Source: Saccharopolyspora oryzae (GTDB taxonomy: Bacteria; Actinomycetota; Actinomycetes; Mycobacteriales; Pseudonocardiaceae). From it: a stretch of DNA of 64,000 nt. The stretch's first letter is position 1; each line of letters begins with the position of its first letter. The notes beneath the pieces were generated by a model, which was not told the origin of the DNA, did not search any database, and saw nothing but the letters and a program-made list of their open reading frames with translations. Positions 43,701 through 53,000 of this stretch are shown here, one piece after another. The DNA lies in assembly GCF_027853915.1 (NCBI RefSeq), contig NZ_JAQGLA010000034.1:1-64000 (forward strand). Direction: 5' to 3'. Both the position numbers and the translations under genes were made by a program.

Positions 43701-46700
43701 CGCACCCGGTCGACCAGCTCCGCGAAGCCGGGCTCGCCCGAGGTGTCGGTACGCAGCACCAGGCTGTTGACGAAGAACCCGACCAGCTCGTCGAGCGCGT
43801 CGTCGCCGCGACCGGCCACCGGCGAACCGATGGGGATGTCGGTGCCCGCGCCCAGCCGGGTCAGCAGCGCGGCCAGTCCGGCTTGCAGCACCATGAACAC
43901 GCTGACCTGGTGCTCTCCGGCGATCCGCCGCAACTCCCGGTGCAGCTCGGCGTCGAGCTCGAAGCTCACCGAGTCACCCCGGTGGCTCGCGACGGCCGGC
44001 CGCGGGAAGTCGGTGGGCAGCTCCAGCTGGTCGGGCAGATCGGCGAGCGCGCCGCGCCAGAACTCCAGCTGCCGACCGGCCAACCCCGCCGGATCGGACT
44101 CGGCGCCGAGCAGTTCCCGCTGCCACAGCGCGTAATCCACGTACTGCACCGGCAGCTCGTCCCACTCCGGCGCCGCGCCCCGAATCCGCGCCGCGTACGC
44201 GGTGGACAGGTCCCGAACCAACGGCCGGATCGACCACTCGTCAACGGCGATGTGGTGCAGCAGCACCAACAGCACGTGCTCGTCCCCGGCCTCGAACAGC
44301 ACGGTCCGCACCGGCGGCTCCACCGCCAGGTCGAACCCCTCCCGAGCGGCCTCCGCCACCGCACCGTCCACACCGGACCCCGTCGCGGAGTTCCACAAAT
44401 TCAATGGAAATTGGACGTTCGATTTCAATGGAATTTGCGGATCACCGGACGACGGGACCTGAACGACGGTCAGCTCCGGGCCGGAGTCGAGGACTTGTTG
44501 GCGCGGTTCGCCGAGTTCGTCCGGGAAGATCGTGCGCAGGCTCTCGTGCCGCTGCACGACATCGCCGAGCGCCGCGCGCAACGCCTCGACGTCCAGCTCG
44601 CCGGACATGCGCAGCACCAGCGGCAAGTTGTAAGTGGCGCTAGGACCTTCCAACCGGTTGAGGAACCAAAGACGCTGCTGCGCGAACGAAAGCGGAATCC
44701 GCTCAGGCCGCTCAACCCGCCGCAGCTCCGGTCGACGCGCAACGGCGCCCAGCTGCTCGGACAGCCCGGCAACGGTCGGATGGTCGAAGAGGCTGCGGAT
44801 GGTCAGCTCAGCGCCGAGTTCGACCCGCACCCGCGCCAGCAGCCGCGCCGCCAGCAGCGAATGCCCGCCGAGCTCGAAGAACCCGTCGTCGATGCTGACC
44901 CCGGGCACCCCGAGCACCTCGGCGAACAACCGGCACAGCCCGGCCTCGACCTCGTTGCGCGGTGCACGCCCCGCGATGTCGCCGCCGAACTCCGGCGCGG
45001 GCAGCGCACGCACGTCGAGCTTCCCGTTGGCGGTCAACGGGATCTCGTCCACCGGCACGAACGCCGAGGGCACCATGTACCCAGGTAGCCGCTCGGCCAA
45101 GTGGGTCCGCAGCTCCCCCTCCCCGGCCTCGCCGGCGGTGTAGCCGACCAGCCGCTGGTCGCCGGGCTGGTCCTCGCGCACCACGACAGCGGCCTGCCGG
45201 ACCTGCGGATGCGCGGCCAGGTGCGCCTCGATCTCGCCCAGCTCGATGCGGAATCCGCGCACCTTGACCTGGTGGTCGGCGCGACCGATGAACTCGATGC
45301 TGCCGTCCGGACGCCACCGCCCCAAGTCACCGGAGCGGTACATGCGGGTTCCCGGCGCACCGTGCGGGTCGGCGACGAACCGCTGCGCGGTCAGACCGCG
45401 GCGCCCGAGGTACCCGCGCGCCAGGCCCTCCCCCGCGACGTACAGCTCGCCCACCACTCCGGGCGGCACCGGCTGCAGCTGCGAATCCAGCAGGTACACC
45501 CGCAGATCGGGGATGCCGCGGCCGATCACGCTGCCGTCGCGCCGGGCCACCAGCTCGCGGTCCAGCTCGACGTAGGACACGTGCACGGTGGTCTCGGTGA
45601 TCCCGTACATGTTGACCAGCTTGGGCAGCTCCGGATGCCGCTCGTACCAATCGTCCAACCTGGACAGTTCGAGCGCCTCGCCGCCGAAGATCACCACGCG
45701 CAGCGCCAGTTCGCCCGCCGGATCCTCCCGATCGGCCTGGCTGAGCTGGTAGAACGCCGACGGCGTCTGGTTGAGCACGGTGACCTGCTCGTCGACGAGC
45801 AGCCGCCGGAACTCCTGCGGCGAGCGGCTGACCTCGTGCGGCACGACCACCAGCCGTCCGCCGTGCAGCAGCGCGCCCCACAGCTCCCACACCGAGAAGT
45901 CGAAGGCGTAGGAGTGGAACAACGTCCACACGTCGTCGCCGTCGAACGAGAACCACGGCTCGGTGGCGCCGAACAACCGGACCACGTTGTGGTGCGGGAT
46001 CGACACGCCCTTCGGCTGGCCGGTGGAGCCGGAGGTGTAGATGACGTACGCGGCGTGCTCGACGGTCAGCGGCCCGCGCTCGCCGGGCTTGGGGTCGCGC
46101 TGCGAGTGCCGCGAGATCTCGGCCTGCGCGGTCGGGTCGTCCAGCAGGACGGAGGTGATCCCGGCGGGCAGCCGCGATGCGTGTTCGGCGTCGCTGATCA
46201 GCACGGTCGGCTGCGCGTCACCGACGATGTAGGCGATCCGATCGGCCGGGTGCCCGGGATCCAGCGGCAGGTACGCCGCCCCTGCCTTGAGCACCGCCAG
46301 CAGCGACACCACCAGTTCGGCCGAGCGCGGCAGCGCCAGCGCCACCAGCTGTTCCGGCCCGACGCCGAGGTCGATCAAGTGGTGCGCGAGCTGGTTGGCG
46401 CGCGCGTTGAGCTCCTCGTAGGTCAGCCGCTCGTCGCCGAAGGTGACCGCGATCGAGCCGGGAGTCCGCGCGACCTGTTCCTCGAACAGCTGCGGCAGCG
46501 GCACCGCGGGCGACTCCGGCACGCCGGCGATCGGCGCGTTCCACTCCTCCAGGATCCGGGTGCGCTCCTCGGCGGAGAGCAGTTCGACCTGCCCGATCGG
46601 CGTTTCGCCGGAGCATTCCGCGAAGTTCCCGAGGAAGCGCAGGAACCGCTCGCGGTGCGCGGTGAGGTCGGCCTCGCGGTAGCGGTCGGGGTTGGCGTCG

Positions 46701-47866
46701 AACTCGAACCGCAGCTGCCCGTCCTCGTGGTAGACCGCGACGGTGAGGTCGTCGACCGGTCCGGCGGCGAGGTTGTGCACGGTGGCCGGGCTGTCGCCGA
46801 ACCGCAGGTCGTAGTCGAAGGCCTTGATGTTGATCATCGGCCCGAACAGCGGCCGGTCCGATCCCAGCAGCTTGAGGTCGCGGCGCAGGTCCTCGCTGCG
46901 CGTGCGCTGGTGCTTGCGCAGCCGCCGAACGGCCTTGGTGACCTGCGAGATCAGTTCCGATCGCGTGGTCGCGGCGGTGATCCGCAGCCGCAGCGGCAGC
47001 ACGTTGACGACCATGCCGGGCACCCGCAGCGCGGCCGAACCGAGCCGCCCCATCACCGGCAGCCCCAGCACCACGTCGTCCGCCCCGGTCATCCGGTGCA
47101 GGTAGGCGCCGAAGGCGGCGATGAGCGCGTCCGACCAGATCGTGCGGCCCTCCTCGGACGCCGCGGTCAGATCCGCCCCGGATTCCCCGCGCTGCCGCAG
47201 GAAGTCGTGCGCGGTGGGCCGCGAGCTCCCGGTCAGCGACGCCACGTCCGGTCGGTCGGCGAACTGCTCCTGCCAGAACGCCGCGTCCCGCTCGAACTTC
47301 GCCGATTCCCGGTACTCCCGCTCGTCGTCCAGCAGCGACTCCAGCGGGCCGAACGGCGACGGGCCGAGGTTCAGGTCGCCGTAGAGCTCGGCGACCCGGC
47401 GGATGAGGATCGAGAAGCCGTAGCCGTCGATGGCCACGTGGTGGATCCGCTGGTACCAGCACCAGCGCTGCTCGCCGAGCTTGAACAGCGCGGCGCTCCA
47501 CAGCCGGCCGGCCTGCCCGCGCGTCAGGTCCACCGGTTCCCGCAGGTCAGCCCCCATCCAGGCGAGCGCCTGCGCATCGGGGTCGGCGGCGGTCGAGCAG
47601 TCGACGACCGGCAGGTCGAACTCGGCGGGCTCCTCGACGACCTGGACCGGTTCGGGCCCGTCGTCGCAGATCCGGATGCGCAGCGAGTCGGCCTCGGCCA
47701 CCGCCCGGCGCAGCGCGATGGCGAACCGCTCGGGTTCCACCGGTCCGCGGATCTCCACGCGTTCGGCGGTGTTGAAGATCGGATTCGCCTGGTCGAGTTG
47801 TTGGGCGAACCAGATCCCCGCCTGCGCGGCCGACAGTGGCAACTGCTGGTCAGCTAGGCCCGGCAT
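40778..47866 (-). CDS. Dimodular siderophore NRPS (C-A-T-C-A-T-TE)
   Basis: 2362 aa. C1 (to ~430) has HHVAIDG and resembles EntF/DhbF starter condensation domains. A1 has [10 protein letters not shown] (~612) and pocket residues read as DFWNIGMVHK, the classic threonine code. T1 has GGHSLL (~999). C2 has HHIAVDE (Gly of HHxxxDG is Glu, ~1205) and carries a family B repeat in frame near residues 1143-1157. A2 has [10 protein letters not shown] (~1679) and pocket DVWALGCVNK, for which I have no sure assignment; a modified ornithine fits the neighbours. T2 has GGHSLL (~2055). TE has GWSFGG (~2186). ATG at 47866 follows GGGGAGAG. The product is probably a small Thr-containing hydroxamate siderophore; no DHB genes are in the window. 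Confidence 0.93.
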   Translation of the reverse strand: MPGLADQQLPLSAAQAGIWFAQQLDQANPIFNTAERVEIRGPVEPERFAIALRRAVAEADSLRIRICDDGPEPVQVVEEPAEFDLPVVDCSTAADPDAQALAWMGADLREPVDLTRGQAGRLWSAALFKLGEQRWCWYQRIHHVAIDGYGFSILIRRVAELYGDLNLGPSPFGPLESLLDDEREYRESAKFERDAAFWQEQFADRPDVASLTGSSRPTAHDFLRQRGESGADLTAASEEGRTIWSDALIAAFGAYLHRMTGADDVVLGLPVMGRLGSAALRVPGMVVNVLPLRLRITAATTRSELISQVTKAVRRLRKHQRTRSEDLRRDLKLLGSDRPLFGPMINIKAFDYDLRFGDSPATVHNLAAGPVDDLTVAVYHEDGQLRFEFDANPDRYREADLTAHRERFLRFLGNFAECSGETPIGQVELLSAEERTRILEEWNAPIAGVPESPAVPLPQLFEEQVARTPGSIAVTFGDERLTYEELNARANQLAHHLIDLGVGPEQLVALALPRSAELVVSLLAVLKAGAAYLPLDPGHPADRIAYIVGDAQPTVLISDAEHASRLPAGITSVLLDDPTAQAEISRHSQRDPKPGERGPLTVEHAAYVIYTSGSTGQPKGVSIPHHNVVRLFGATEPWFSFDGDDVWTLFHSYAFDFSVWELWGALLHGGRLVVVPHEVSRSPQEFRRLLVDEQVTVLNQTPSAFYQLSQADREDPAGELALRVVIFGGEALELSRLDDWYERHPELPKLVNMYGITETTVHVSYVELDRELVARRDGSVIGRGIPDLRVYLLDSQLQPVPPGVVGELYVAGEGLARGYLGRRGLTAQRFVADPHGAPGTRMYRSGDLGRWRPDGSIEFIGRADHQVKVRGFRIELGEIEAHLAAHPQVRQAAVVVREDQPGDQRLVGYTAGEAGEGELRTHLAERLPGYMVPSAFVPVDEIPLTANGKLDVRALPAPEFGGDIAGRAPRNEVEAGLCRLFAEVLGVPGVSIDDGFFELGGHSLLAARLLARVRVELGAELTIRSLFDHPTVAGLSEQLGAVARRPELRRVERPERIPLSFAQQRLWFLNRLEGPSATYNLPLVLRMSGELDVEALRAALGDVVQRHESLRTIFPDELGEPRQQVLDSGPELTVVQVPSSGDPQIPLKSNVQFPLNLWNSATGSGVDGAVAEAAREGFDLAVEPPVRTVLFEAGDEHVLLVLLHHIAVDEWSIRPLVRDLSTAYAARIRGAAPEWDELPVQYVDYALWQRELLGAESDPAGLAGRQLEFWRGALADLPDQLELPTDFPRPAVASHRGDSVSFELDAELHRELRRIAGEHQVSVFMVLQAGLAALLTRLGAGTDIPIGSPVAGRGDDALDELVGFFVNSLVLRTDTSGEPGFAELVDRVRQTDLAAFDNAELPFERLAEALNPARSLARHPLFQVMLAFWGATDAVTADLPGLTTTVDTADAGAAKFDLAFSLSERADGGVDGLVQYSTDLFTRQTVDDLAARFVRLLAAAVADPAKPISRLDVLGPQERQRVLAWGDAVGAVEPAGTFPELFARAAEREPDKTALIFEDVELSYRELDRRVTEQARLLVEHGVGPGDIVGVLLPRSAELIIGLLAAMRAGAAYLALDPEYPVERLRHMVEDAEPRLVLTDDLGAELPTALLSCNDRPEGSWQLPTPRLDDAAYVIYTSGSTGTPKGVVVPHRGIAKLLATQTERVGITADSRVLQFASPSFDVAFWEMCMGLLSGGTLVVVPADRRVPGEPLAEYARRHQVTHLAIGPSMMGMFPADTELPPNATLLCGAEKVPSDLVLRWARGRKMLNCYGPTEATVNSTLWDCDPDAVGSSVPIGVPDPGARLYVLDEQLQPTPPGVVGELYVSGLGLARGYLNRPGLTAERFVADPFGPAGSRMYRTGDLVRWRSDGTLDFAGRADDQVKVRGFRIELGEVEAVLAQHPDVAQVAAVVREDTPGDKRLVAYAVGGGDAGELRRHVADALPDYMVPAAVVFVDALPLMPNGKLDRRALPAPDLGESVGNAMPRNPAEEILCGLFAEVLGLPRVGVEDSFFDLGGHSLLAAKLIGRIRDALGVRVNVGSLFAAPTVAGLAERLHSGGGRDALEILLPLRTEGSKPPLFCVHPAAGLAWPFSGLLKHIDDERPIYGIQSRGLAEPQPVAASLSEMAAEYLEHIRQIQPRGPYYFLGWSFGGVVAHEMSTQLQQQGEEVRFLCMLDSYPKDVWDELPTETEALKALLYMAGYDLAAIDGDSLTREGVLAILSAEGSALANLEPHSITAIIDNFANCAVLENEADHDKFRGDVLFFYATVNPAKESLTAQMWQPYVDGEVRNHDIACEHKDMTQPGPLAEIAAVVERELGEVDR
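44396..44438. repeat. Family B repeat inside the NRPS second condensation domain
   Basis: The left arm CAAATTCAATGGAAAT matches intergenic copies. The right arm has its central CATTG changed to AATGG, weakening the hairpin. The insert is in frame and adds a segment translated as [14 protein letters not shown] between strands of C2 where related domains run straight on. Confidence 0.75.
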
Positions 47867-47888
47867 CGCTCTCCCCACGATCAACAAG

Positions 47889-47907
47889 GTAAGTAAGCCT
47901 TACCTTA
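47889..47907 (-). promoter_or_regulatory. Iron box before the NRPS operon
   Basis: Minus-strand TAAGGTAAGGCTTACTTAC closely follows the iron-box consensus, centred on a perfect GTAAGCCTTAC palindrome. It starts 23 bp before the NRPS ATG, so iron-bound repressor would block NRPS-mbtH-exporter transcription. Confidence 0.75.
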
Positions 47908-47941
47908 GTTCTCTGGAGATCAGGAGTACAGGTGGGGCTGC

Positions 47942-49282
47942 TCACCCGCGCTCGAAGATCATCAGCGCCGAGTTCTTGCCCGGCAACCCGATCTCTCCCG
48001 ACCTGCTGAAACCGGCCTTGCCGAAGGCGCCCACCGAAGCTCCATTGTGGACGTTCGGCTCGGCCACCACGCGTCGGCAATCCCGGTCGGCGTCCAGCAA
48101 CCCGTCGGCCACCGCCCGCAGCAGCGCCGAACCGACCCCGCGCCCGATCGCATCCGGCTCGCCGATGGCGATGTGCACGCCGAGGTCGTGCGGATCGTGC
48201 GAGTAGCAGCGCGCGAGCTTGTCCCGCTGCACCCGGTAGAGCTCCAGGTAGGCGACGTCGCGCCCGTCGAGCCCGACGATGCACGGCACCGAATGCTGCC
48301 CGCCGAGCTGACCGGCCAGCTCCTCGTGCCACTGCGCCACCGGCCACGCCTGGTTCCAGTTCACCGCGACGTGCTCGGCGTTCATCCACCGGTGCACCAG
48401 CGCGACGTCCGGCCCGCCATCACTGCCGACGACCTCCACCGGCCGCAACGACCAACCCCCGCCCAGCACCGGGATCGGCACGCCCGGCGCCTCGGCCGCG
48501 CCCGACCAGAGCGGGTTCGGCGCCTCGAACCGGACCGGCTGGATCTGAACCTCGCCGGTGTTCGACCGGTACCGCAGGTCGGAGCCGTTGAGCACGGCGA
48601 GATCGGTCAGCGTCGAACTCGCCAGCCAGTGCTCGACCAACGACGCGGACCCCGGGTGCGCCTCGGCGACCCCGCCCAGCCACTTCCGCAGCTCCGCGAG
48701 CAGATCGCCCTCGTGGACGACGCCGCGCCGCCCCAACAACCCGATGACCGCCAGCGGCCCGCGGGTCAGCAGCTCCACCGTCGCGGCGGCGACATCGCCC
48801 TCCCAGCCCAGCACCGCGGGCAGCAGCCGGCCCTCGACGTGCGCGGCCAACCAGCGCCGCGCCTCATCGGCGTCGGACACCGAGCGGGCCACCGCGACCA
48901 GTTCCTCCGACAGCGCGAGCGGGTCGAACTCGCGCCTCGGCAGCGCGCGCATCAGCCAGTCCACCGGCGAACCGGCGTCCGCGGAGTTGATCGGAGCATC
49001 GGGCAGCGCGCGAGCACGCGCATCCGCCGAGCAGGCCGCGGCGAGCAGCGCGGGATCGGCGACCGCGACCGGCTCACCGGAGTCGTCGAGCACGTGGATC
49101 GTCCCGAATCCGTGCGCACCGGTCGGCGAGCTGTACCCGACTTCGGTGCCCAACCGCAGCGCTCCGACGGTCAGCCGCAGCGGTCCCTCTACGACGGGCG
49201 TGTGCGTCTCCGCCAACCACCGCCTCAGCAGCGCCGACGCGCGCTGGTGCGACTGCCCGGGAAGGTCGACTCCACTCGTCAC
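47942..49282 (-). CDS. IucB-like siderophore N-acyltransferase with large N-terminal extension
   Basis: 446 aa. The C-terminal ~190 residues are a GNAT domain of the IucB/MbtK type: VALVHRWMNAEHVAVNWNQAWPVAQWHEEL, CIVGLDGRDVAYLELYRVQRDKLARCY, acetyl-CoA loop IGRGVGSALLRAV and EPNVHNGASVGAFGKAGF. It would acylate the hydroxylated amine made by the N-monooxygenase. The N-terminal ~250 residues are an extra helical region seen in some actinobacterial homologues; its role is unknown. GTG at 49282 follows GAGGAG. An iron-box half-site lies just upstream. Confidence 0.88.
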   Translation of the reverse strand: MTSGVDLPGQSHQRASALLRRWLAETHTPVVEGPLRLTVGALRLGTEVGYSSPTGAHGFGTIHVLDDSGEPVAVADPALLAAACSADARARALPDAPINSADAGSPVDWLMRALPRREFDPLALSEELVAVARSVSDADEARRWLAAHVEGRLLPAVLGWEGDVAAATVELLTRGPLAVIGLLGRRGVVHEGDLLAELRKWLGGVAEAHPGSASLVEHWLASSTLTDLAVLNGSDLRYRSNTGEVQIQPVRFEAPNPLWSGAAEAPGVPIPVLGGGWSLRPVEVVGSDGGPDVALVHRWMNAEHVAVNWNQAWPVAQWHEELAGQLGGQHSVPCIVGLDGRDVAYLELYRVQRDKLARCYSHDPHDLGVHIAIGEPDAIGRGVGSALLRAVADGLLDADRDCRRVVAEPNVHNGASVGAFGKAGFSRSGEIGLPGKNSALMIFERG

Positions 49283-49308
49283 GCAATGCTCCTCGAACCG
49301 GGGACACG

Positions 49309-49327
49309 TGAGCGGAGCCTAACCTAA
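49309..49327 (-). promoter_or_regulatory. Iron-box-like site before the acyltransferase gene
   Basis: On the minus strand TTAGGTTAGGCT matches the left half and centre of the consensus exactly; the right half (CCGCTCA) does not. It is probably a weaker operator. Confidence 0.55.
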
Positions 49328-49548
49328 TAACTGCCTCACACGGCAGTGTCAACAAACACCCCTCGTCCGAGGCTGTGCACTGTGGACGGGCCGCGTTTTT
49401 GATCACCCAGCGCAAGGCGATCAACCGAGCGATCGACCATCAGTACCTGATCCGGTGATGATCGTTGTGTCTCGCTGGGCGAACACGGACCATCAGCCCT
49501 ACTCTCCGAGCTACCGAACCGCCGCACCGCCCGGAGAGGAGTTCACCC

Positions 49549-50460
49549 ATGGATGACGCCGACTCCGTCGTTCCGCTCCGGCCGGGATTCGACATCCAGG
49601 TCCGCGGGTTCAACCGCAGCCAGGTCGTCGACCACATCGAGCTGCTGGAGGACCAGCTGCGGCTGGTCACCATCGACCGCAACGAGGCCGCGCAGCTCAA
49701 CAGCGACCTGCGCAAGCTCTGCGACGACACCCGCCGCAGCCTGGACGCCGCCGAGCAGCGCCTCCAGCGCATCGAGTCCTCCGACACCGGCCTGCCCGCC
49801 GCCTCCCAGCGGGTGCAGAACATGCTCTCGATCGCCGAGGAGGAGGTGCAGACCCTCCGCGACCAGGCCCGGCGGCAGGCCGAGATCATCCGCGGCACCG
49901 CCGAGACCGAGGCCCGCGAGCTGATCAGCGAGGCCGAGCGCAACGCGACCGAGATGCGCGAGGAGTGCAGCCAGCTGATCGCCGACGTCGAAGAGCGCCG
50001 CGCCCGGCTGCACCGCGAGCACGACCAGAAGGCCAGCGAGCTGCGCGCCCAGGAACACCGGATGCGCCAGAACATCCGCAACGAGTACAAGCGGATCGTC
50101 ACCGCCGCGCAGGAAGAAGCCGACGCGCTGATCGCCGAGACCCGCAGGCAGTGCGGGCAGTGGGACGCCGAGACCGAGCAGATGCGCCTGGAAGCGCTGG
50201 AGGAGATCAACTCCCAGCAGCGCCGCTTGGAAGAGCTGCGCGCCGCGGTGCTGTCCTCGATGGACCAGGCAAGGCAAGTGCTCAGCACCTCGACCGAAGA
50301 GCTGCGCGGTCACGCCCCCGCTGCCGAGCCCGAGGCGCAGCTACCGCTCCAGCTGCCCTCGCAACGCGAGAACGTGCAGACCTACCTCATCCCCATCAAC
50401 GGTCAGCGCCCCAGCAACAACGGTGCGACCCCGCAGCCCGGACCTGCCCGACAGAACTGA
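49549..50460 (+). CDS. DivIVA-like coiled-coil protein
   Basis: 303 aa. The N-terminus LRPGFDIQVRGFNRSQVVDHIELLEDQL matches the short DivIVA/GpsB membrane-targeting domain (F-x-x-x-x-R-G-x-x-x-x-x-V-D pattern). About 190 residues of uninterrupted heptads follow (DQARRQAEIIRGTAETEARELISEAERNATEM...), then a Pro/Gln-rich tail. Such proteins organise polar growth or septation in actinomycetes. The start at 49549 has GGAGAGGAG upstream. A small membrane-anchored gene follows after 12 bp. It is not the main wag31/divIVA, which normally sits by the cell-division cluster. Confidence 0.85.
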   Translation: MDDADSVVPLRPGFDIQVRGFNRSQVVDHIELLEDQLRLVTIDRNEAAQLNSDLRKLCDDTRRSLDAAEQRLQRIESSDTGLPAASQRVQNMLSIAEEEVQTLRDQARRQAEIIRGTAETEARELISEAERNATEMREECSQLIADVEERRARLHREHDQKASELRAQEHRMRQNIRNEYKRIVTAAQEEADALIAETRRQCGQWDAETEQMRLEALEEINSQQRRLEELRAAVLSSMDQARQVLSTSTEELRGHAPAAEPEAQLPLQLPSQRENVQTYLIPINGQRPSNNGATPQPGPARQN

Positions 50461-50472
50461 TCGGAGCATCAC

Positions 50473-50883
50473 GTGGAACTGCTCGTGCTGATGTTCGTCA
50501 CCGGTTTCGCACTGGCGACACTGATCTTCTGGCCGCTGCTGCACCGAGCGAACCGCCGGCTCGGCGAGCAGGAGTCCGCCCCGCGCGGCAAGCACGCGCT
50601 GCGCGCTCCCACCCCGCCGACGGTCACCCGCCGGACCCCGGAGCCGACGGCAGCCGCCGAGCCCGCGGAGCCCGCAGAGTCTGCGGAGGCCGCCGAGTCG
50701 ACCGAGGCCGAGGCGGAGCAGCCCGCGGCTGAAGTTCAGGCCGTCGCGCCGGCGCAGCGCACGTCGGAGCCGGTCGAGCTCCCCGAACTGCCCACCGACC
50801 TGTACGAGAAGCACTTCGAGGCGAAGTTCAACCGGTCCCGCCAGCGCATCGCCCGGCTCCGGGCCGAGATCAGCAAGGAGTAA
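50473..50883 (+). CDS. Small membrane-anchored Ala/Glu-rich protein
   Basis: 136 aa. One N-terminal membrane helix (LLVLMFVTGFALATLIFWPLL), a basic patch, then a ~60-residue disordered Ala/Glu/Pro segment and a conserved-looking amphipathic end (LPTDLYEKHFEAKFNRSRQRIARLRAEISKE). GTG at 50473 lies 12 bp after the DivIVA-like stop, so the two are one operon. I do not recognise the family. A membrane partner of the coiled-coil protein is a reasonable inference. Confidence 0.75.
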   Translation: MELLVLMFVTGFALATLIFWPLLHRANRRLGEQESAPRGKHALRAPTPPTVTRRTPEPTAAAEPAEPAESAEAAESTEAEAEQPAAEVQAVAPAQRTSEPVELPELPTDLYEKHFEAKFNRSRQRIARLRAEISKE

Positions 50884-50891
50884 GCGTCACC

Positions 50892-50927
50892 GGTTCCAGC
50901 GACTGCTATCACTCAGTCGCTGGAACC
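50892..50927. terminator. Bidirectional hairpin between convergent genes
   Basis: A 13-bp perfect stem (GGTTCCAGCGACT and complement) with a 10-nt loop lies 9 bp after the stop of the 136-aa gene and overlaps the end of the opposing small gene. Confidence 0.75.
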
Positions 50928-51137
50928 ATCGGTCTGCACCTCGGCCAGCTCGCCCTCGCGAGCTGGCCGTTCCAGTTCCCGCTGTTCTTTTCGGCGGTCC
51001 GCCACGTAGAACGGCGCAGCAGCGAGCACGGGCACCAACATGCCCAGGAGAATGATCAGAACCGAACCGCCCACGGCCCTCGAAGCCCCGTCCGCAATGG
51101 GAAGAATCCACGCCCGAACGGGCGTGTCGCTGGGCAC
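50913..51137 (-). CDS. Small single-pass membrane protein, hypothetical
   Basis: 74 aa from a GTG at 51137, with a weak GGAAC upstream. It has a single membrane helix (GGSVLIILLGMLVPVLAAAPFYV) followed by a charged tail (DRRKEQRELERPAREGELAEVQTDGSSD), a plausible stop-transfer layout. The frame remains open back to 51299, but that part is Arg-rich and unlike protein. The stop lies within the shared hairpin. Family not recognised. Confidence 0.5.
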   Translation of the reverse strand: MPSDTPVRAWILPIADGASRAVGGSVLIILLGMLVPVLAAAPFYVADRRKEQRELERPAREGELAEVQTDGSSD

Positions 51138-51235
51138 ATCGTTCCAGATCCGGAAATTCGTTAACCGGCGGCCGGTGTGCCCCGTGTCACATTTGCGGAC
51201 GGCGCTTTCCTTTGTCCCGCAACGGGTTTCAACGA

Positions 51236-51946
51236 CTACCCGAGGAACGCGGCGGTCGGCCACTCCTCCTTGATCCACGCGCTGTTCCAGAACATCCACT
51301 CGTACTCGGTGGCGCGGATGTAGGCCTCCAGCATCTGCTGCCGGGTCTCGGCGTCAGCGGTCGCGGCGGCCCGGTCGGTGAGCTCGCGAGCGGTCAGCAC
51401 CGCCTCGGCGAACGCGTCGTCGGCGTAGGTCTCGATCCACGCCCGGTACGGGTGCCCGGACGTGTCGCCGGTGGACTCCAGGATCGCGCTGCCCACGTGC
51501 TGGTACACCCAGAAGCACGGCAGCACGGCCGCCAGCAGCACCGGGTAGGACTCGGTCAGCGCGCACGCGCGCAGGTACGAGGTGTAGGCCAGGCAGGACG
51601 GCGAGGTCCCGATGCCGGCGATCTCCTCGTCGGTCAGCCCGAACTCGGTGACGTACCCGGCGTGCAGGCGGCGCTCCTCGACCAGCGCGCCCTGGGCGGC
51701 ACCGGACAGGAACGCGGCGTCCTCGGCGTTGCCGGCCCGGGTCGCCGCGGCGGCCAGGGCCTGCGCGAACCCGACCAGGTACCGGGCGTCCTGCACGATG
51801 TAGAAGGCGAACACCTCGCGGTCGAGGGTGCCGTCGGCGAGCCCGGTGTTGAACGGGTGCTCGACGATCGCCTTCCGCAGCTGAGCGGTGTGCTCCCAGG
51901 CCTGCGCGCAGAACCCGTCGGCGGCCGGGGCGGGAAGCTTGCTCAT
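51236..51946 (-). CDS. tenA: Thiaminase II / aminopyrimidine salvage protein TenA
   Basis: 236 aa. TenA features: FCAQAWEHTAQLRKAIVEHPFNTGLADGTLDREVFAFYIVQDARYL, then CLAYTSYLRACALTESYPVLLAAVLPCFWVYQHVG with the catalytic-type Cys, and the C-terminal Glu region EYEWMFWNSAWIKEEW. It hydrolyses degraded thiamin pyrimidines to feed HMP back to ThiD. ATG at 51946 follows GGAGGAGAGG. It lies ~150 bp downstream of thiD with a family B repeat between, so co-expression may be reduced. Confidence 0.94.
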   Translation of the reverse strand: MSKLPAPAADGFCAQAWEHTAQLRKAIVEHPFNTGLADGTLDREVFAFYIVQDARYLVGFAQALAAAATRAGNAEDAAFLSGAAQGALVEERRLHAGYVTEFGLTDEEIAGIGTSPSCLAYTSYLRACALTESYPVLLAAVLPCFWVYQHVGSAILESTGDTSGHPYRAWIETYADDAFAEAVLTARELTDRAAATADAETRQQMLEAYIRATEYEWMFWNSAWIKEEWPTAAFLG

Positions 51947-51969
51947 CGAAGTCCTCTCCTCCGAAGGAC

Positions 51970-52060
51970 CGCGAGTTCAATGGAAATCGAACCTCGAAAT
52001 TCCATTGAACTTGCGGGAGTTGTCCACGACGACCGGCGTGCCGCGGGCCGACGCGCCGGT
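51970..52060. repeat. Composite palindromic repeat family B, copy 3 (inverted)
   Basis: A hairpin with 16-bp arms, one mismatch (51970-51985 with 51999-52014), then GGAGTTGTCCAC and an ACCGGCG/CGCCGGT hairpin (52032-52060). This is the reverse order of the copy at 17088. A further inverted repeat follows at 52064-52088. It separates thiD from tenA. Confidence 0.87.
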
Positions 52061-52092
52061 GATCCGCGGGTTCGATCAGAACCGCGGGAAGA

Positions 52093-52890
52093 TCACCACC
52101 ACTGGTGGAAGTGGTGCACCGGGCCGTGGCCGTGGCCGACGTCCAGGCGCTCGGACGCGCGCAGCGCCTCGGTCAGGTACTCCTTGGCCTCGCGCACCGC
52201 CGTCAGCCAGTCCGGGCGCTGCGGGCGCAGCGCGGCGATGGCGGCCGAGAGGGTGCACCCGGTGCCGTGGTCGTTGGTGGTCACGACCCGCTCGCTGGTC
52301 AGGAACTCGGCGACCCCGTCGCCGTACAGCAGGTCCACACTGGACTCTCCGGACAGGTGGCCACCCTTGAGCAGCACCTGCTTGGCGCCGAGCCCGGCGA
52401 GCCGTTCGGCCTGCGCGGCCATGCCGTCGACCCCGACGAGCTCCGGCTCCTCCAGCAGGTCGGCCGCCTCCGGCAGGTTCGGGGTGATCAGGTCGACCCG
52501 CGGCAGCAGCTCGTCGCGCAGCGCCCCGACCGCGTCCGGCGCGAGCAGCCGGTCCCCGCTCTTGGCGACCATGACCGGGTCCAGCACCACGTGCCGCGGC
52601 GCGTAGCGGTCGAGCACGCCGACCACCGCGCGGATCACCTCGGCGTTGGCCAGCATGCCGATCTTGACCGCGTCCACCCGCACGTCGTCGAGCAGCGTGA
52701 CCAGCTGCGAGGTGATGAACTCCGGCGGCACCTCGTGCACCTCGGCGACCCCGGTGGTGGTCTGCGCGACCAGGGCGGTGATCACGGACATGCCGTAGGC
52801 GCCGTGCGCCGAGAAGGCCTTCAGGTCTGCCTGGACTCCGGCGCCACCGCTGGGGTCGGTCCCCGCGATGGTCAGCACGTTCGGAACCAT
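52093..52890 (-). CDS. thiD: Hydroxymethylpyrimidine/phosphomethylpyrimidine kinase
   Basis: 265 aa. Motifs are LTIAGTDPSGGAGVQADLKAF at the N-terminus, VKIGMLAN, VLDPVMVAKSGDRLL, ITPNLPEAADLL and the catalytic NDHGTGCTLSAAIAA. ThiD phosphorylates HMP twice in thiamin biosynthesis. The gene is preceded on its own strand by a TPP riboswitch, so expression falls when thiamin diphosphate is abundant. The C-terminus ends in a His/Trp-rich stretch (HGHGPVHHFHQWW), common in actinomycete ThiD. Confidence 0.96.
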   Translation of the reverse strand: MVPNVLTIAGTDPSGGAGVQADLKAFSAHGAYGMSVITALVAQTTTGVAEVHEVPPEFITSQLVTLLDDVRVDAVKIGMLANAEVIRAVVGVLDRYAPRHVVLDPVMVAKSGDRLLAPDAVGALRDELLPRVDLITPNLPEAADLLEEPELVGVDGMAAQAERLAGLGAKQVLLKGGHLSGESSVDLLYGDGVAEFLTSERVVTTNDHGTGCTLSAAIAALRPQRPDWLTAVREAKEYLTEALRASERLDVGHGHGPVHHFHQWW

Positions 52891-52891
52891 G

Positions 52892-52976
52892 ACGTCCCTC
52901 CGCTAGTACGAGCTAGGTCAGGTTCGACGGGTCTGATCTCAGCCCGGCCGGAACCGGGCACCCCGCGTCACTCGCA
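52892..52976 (-). ncRNA. TPP riboswitch (THI element)
   Basis: Minus strand: GGGGTGCCCGG, then the conserved CTGAGA, ACCC, GAACCTGA, CTAG..TAGCG and AGGGA in the standard order for the thiamin-diphosphate aptamer. It ends 2 bp before the thiD start, so control is probably by occlusion of the ribosome site (GGAGGGA lies inside the terminal helix). Confidence 0.94.
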
Positions 52977-53000
52977 CCAACCTAACCCGAGACGGGGTCA

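Noticed and set aside
40592..45088. 1498-codon plus-strand frame opposite the NRPS
   Set aside because: Antisense of NRPS domains whose motifs are all on the minus strand. The same holds for the frame at 45101-47857.
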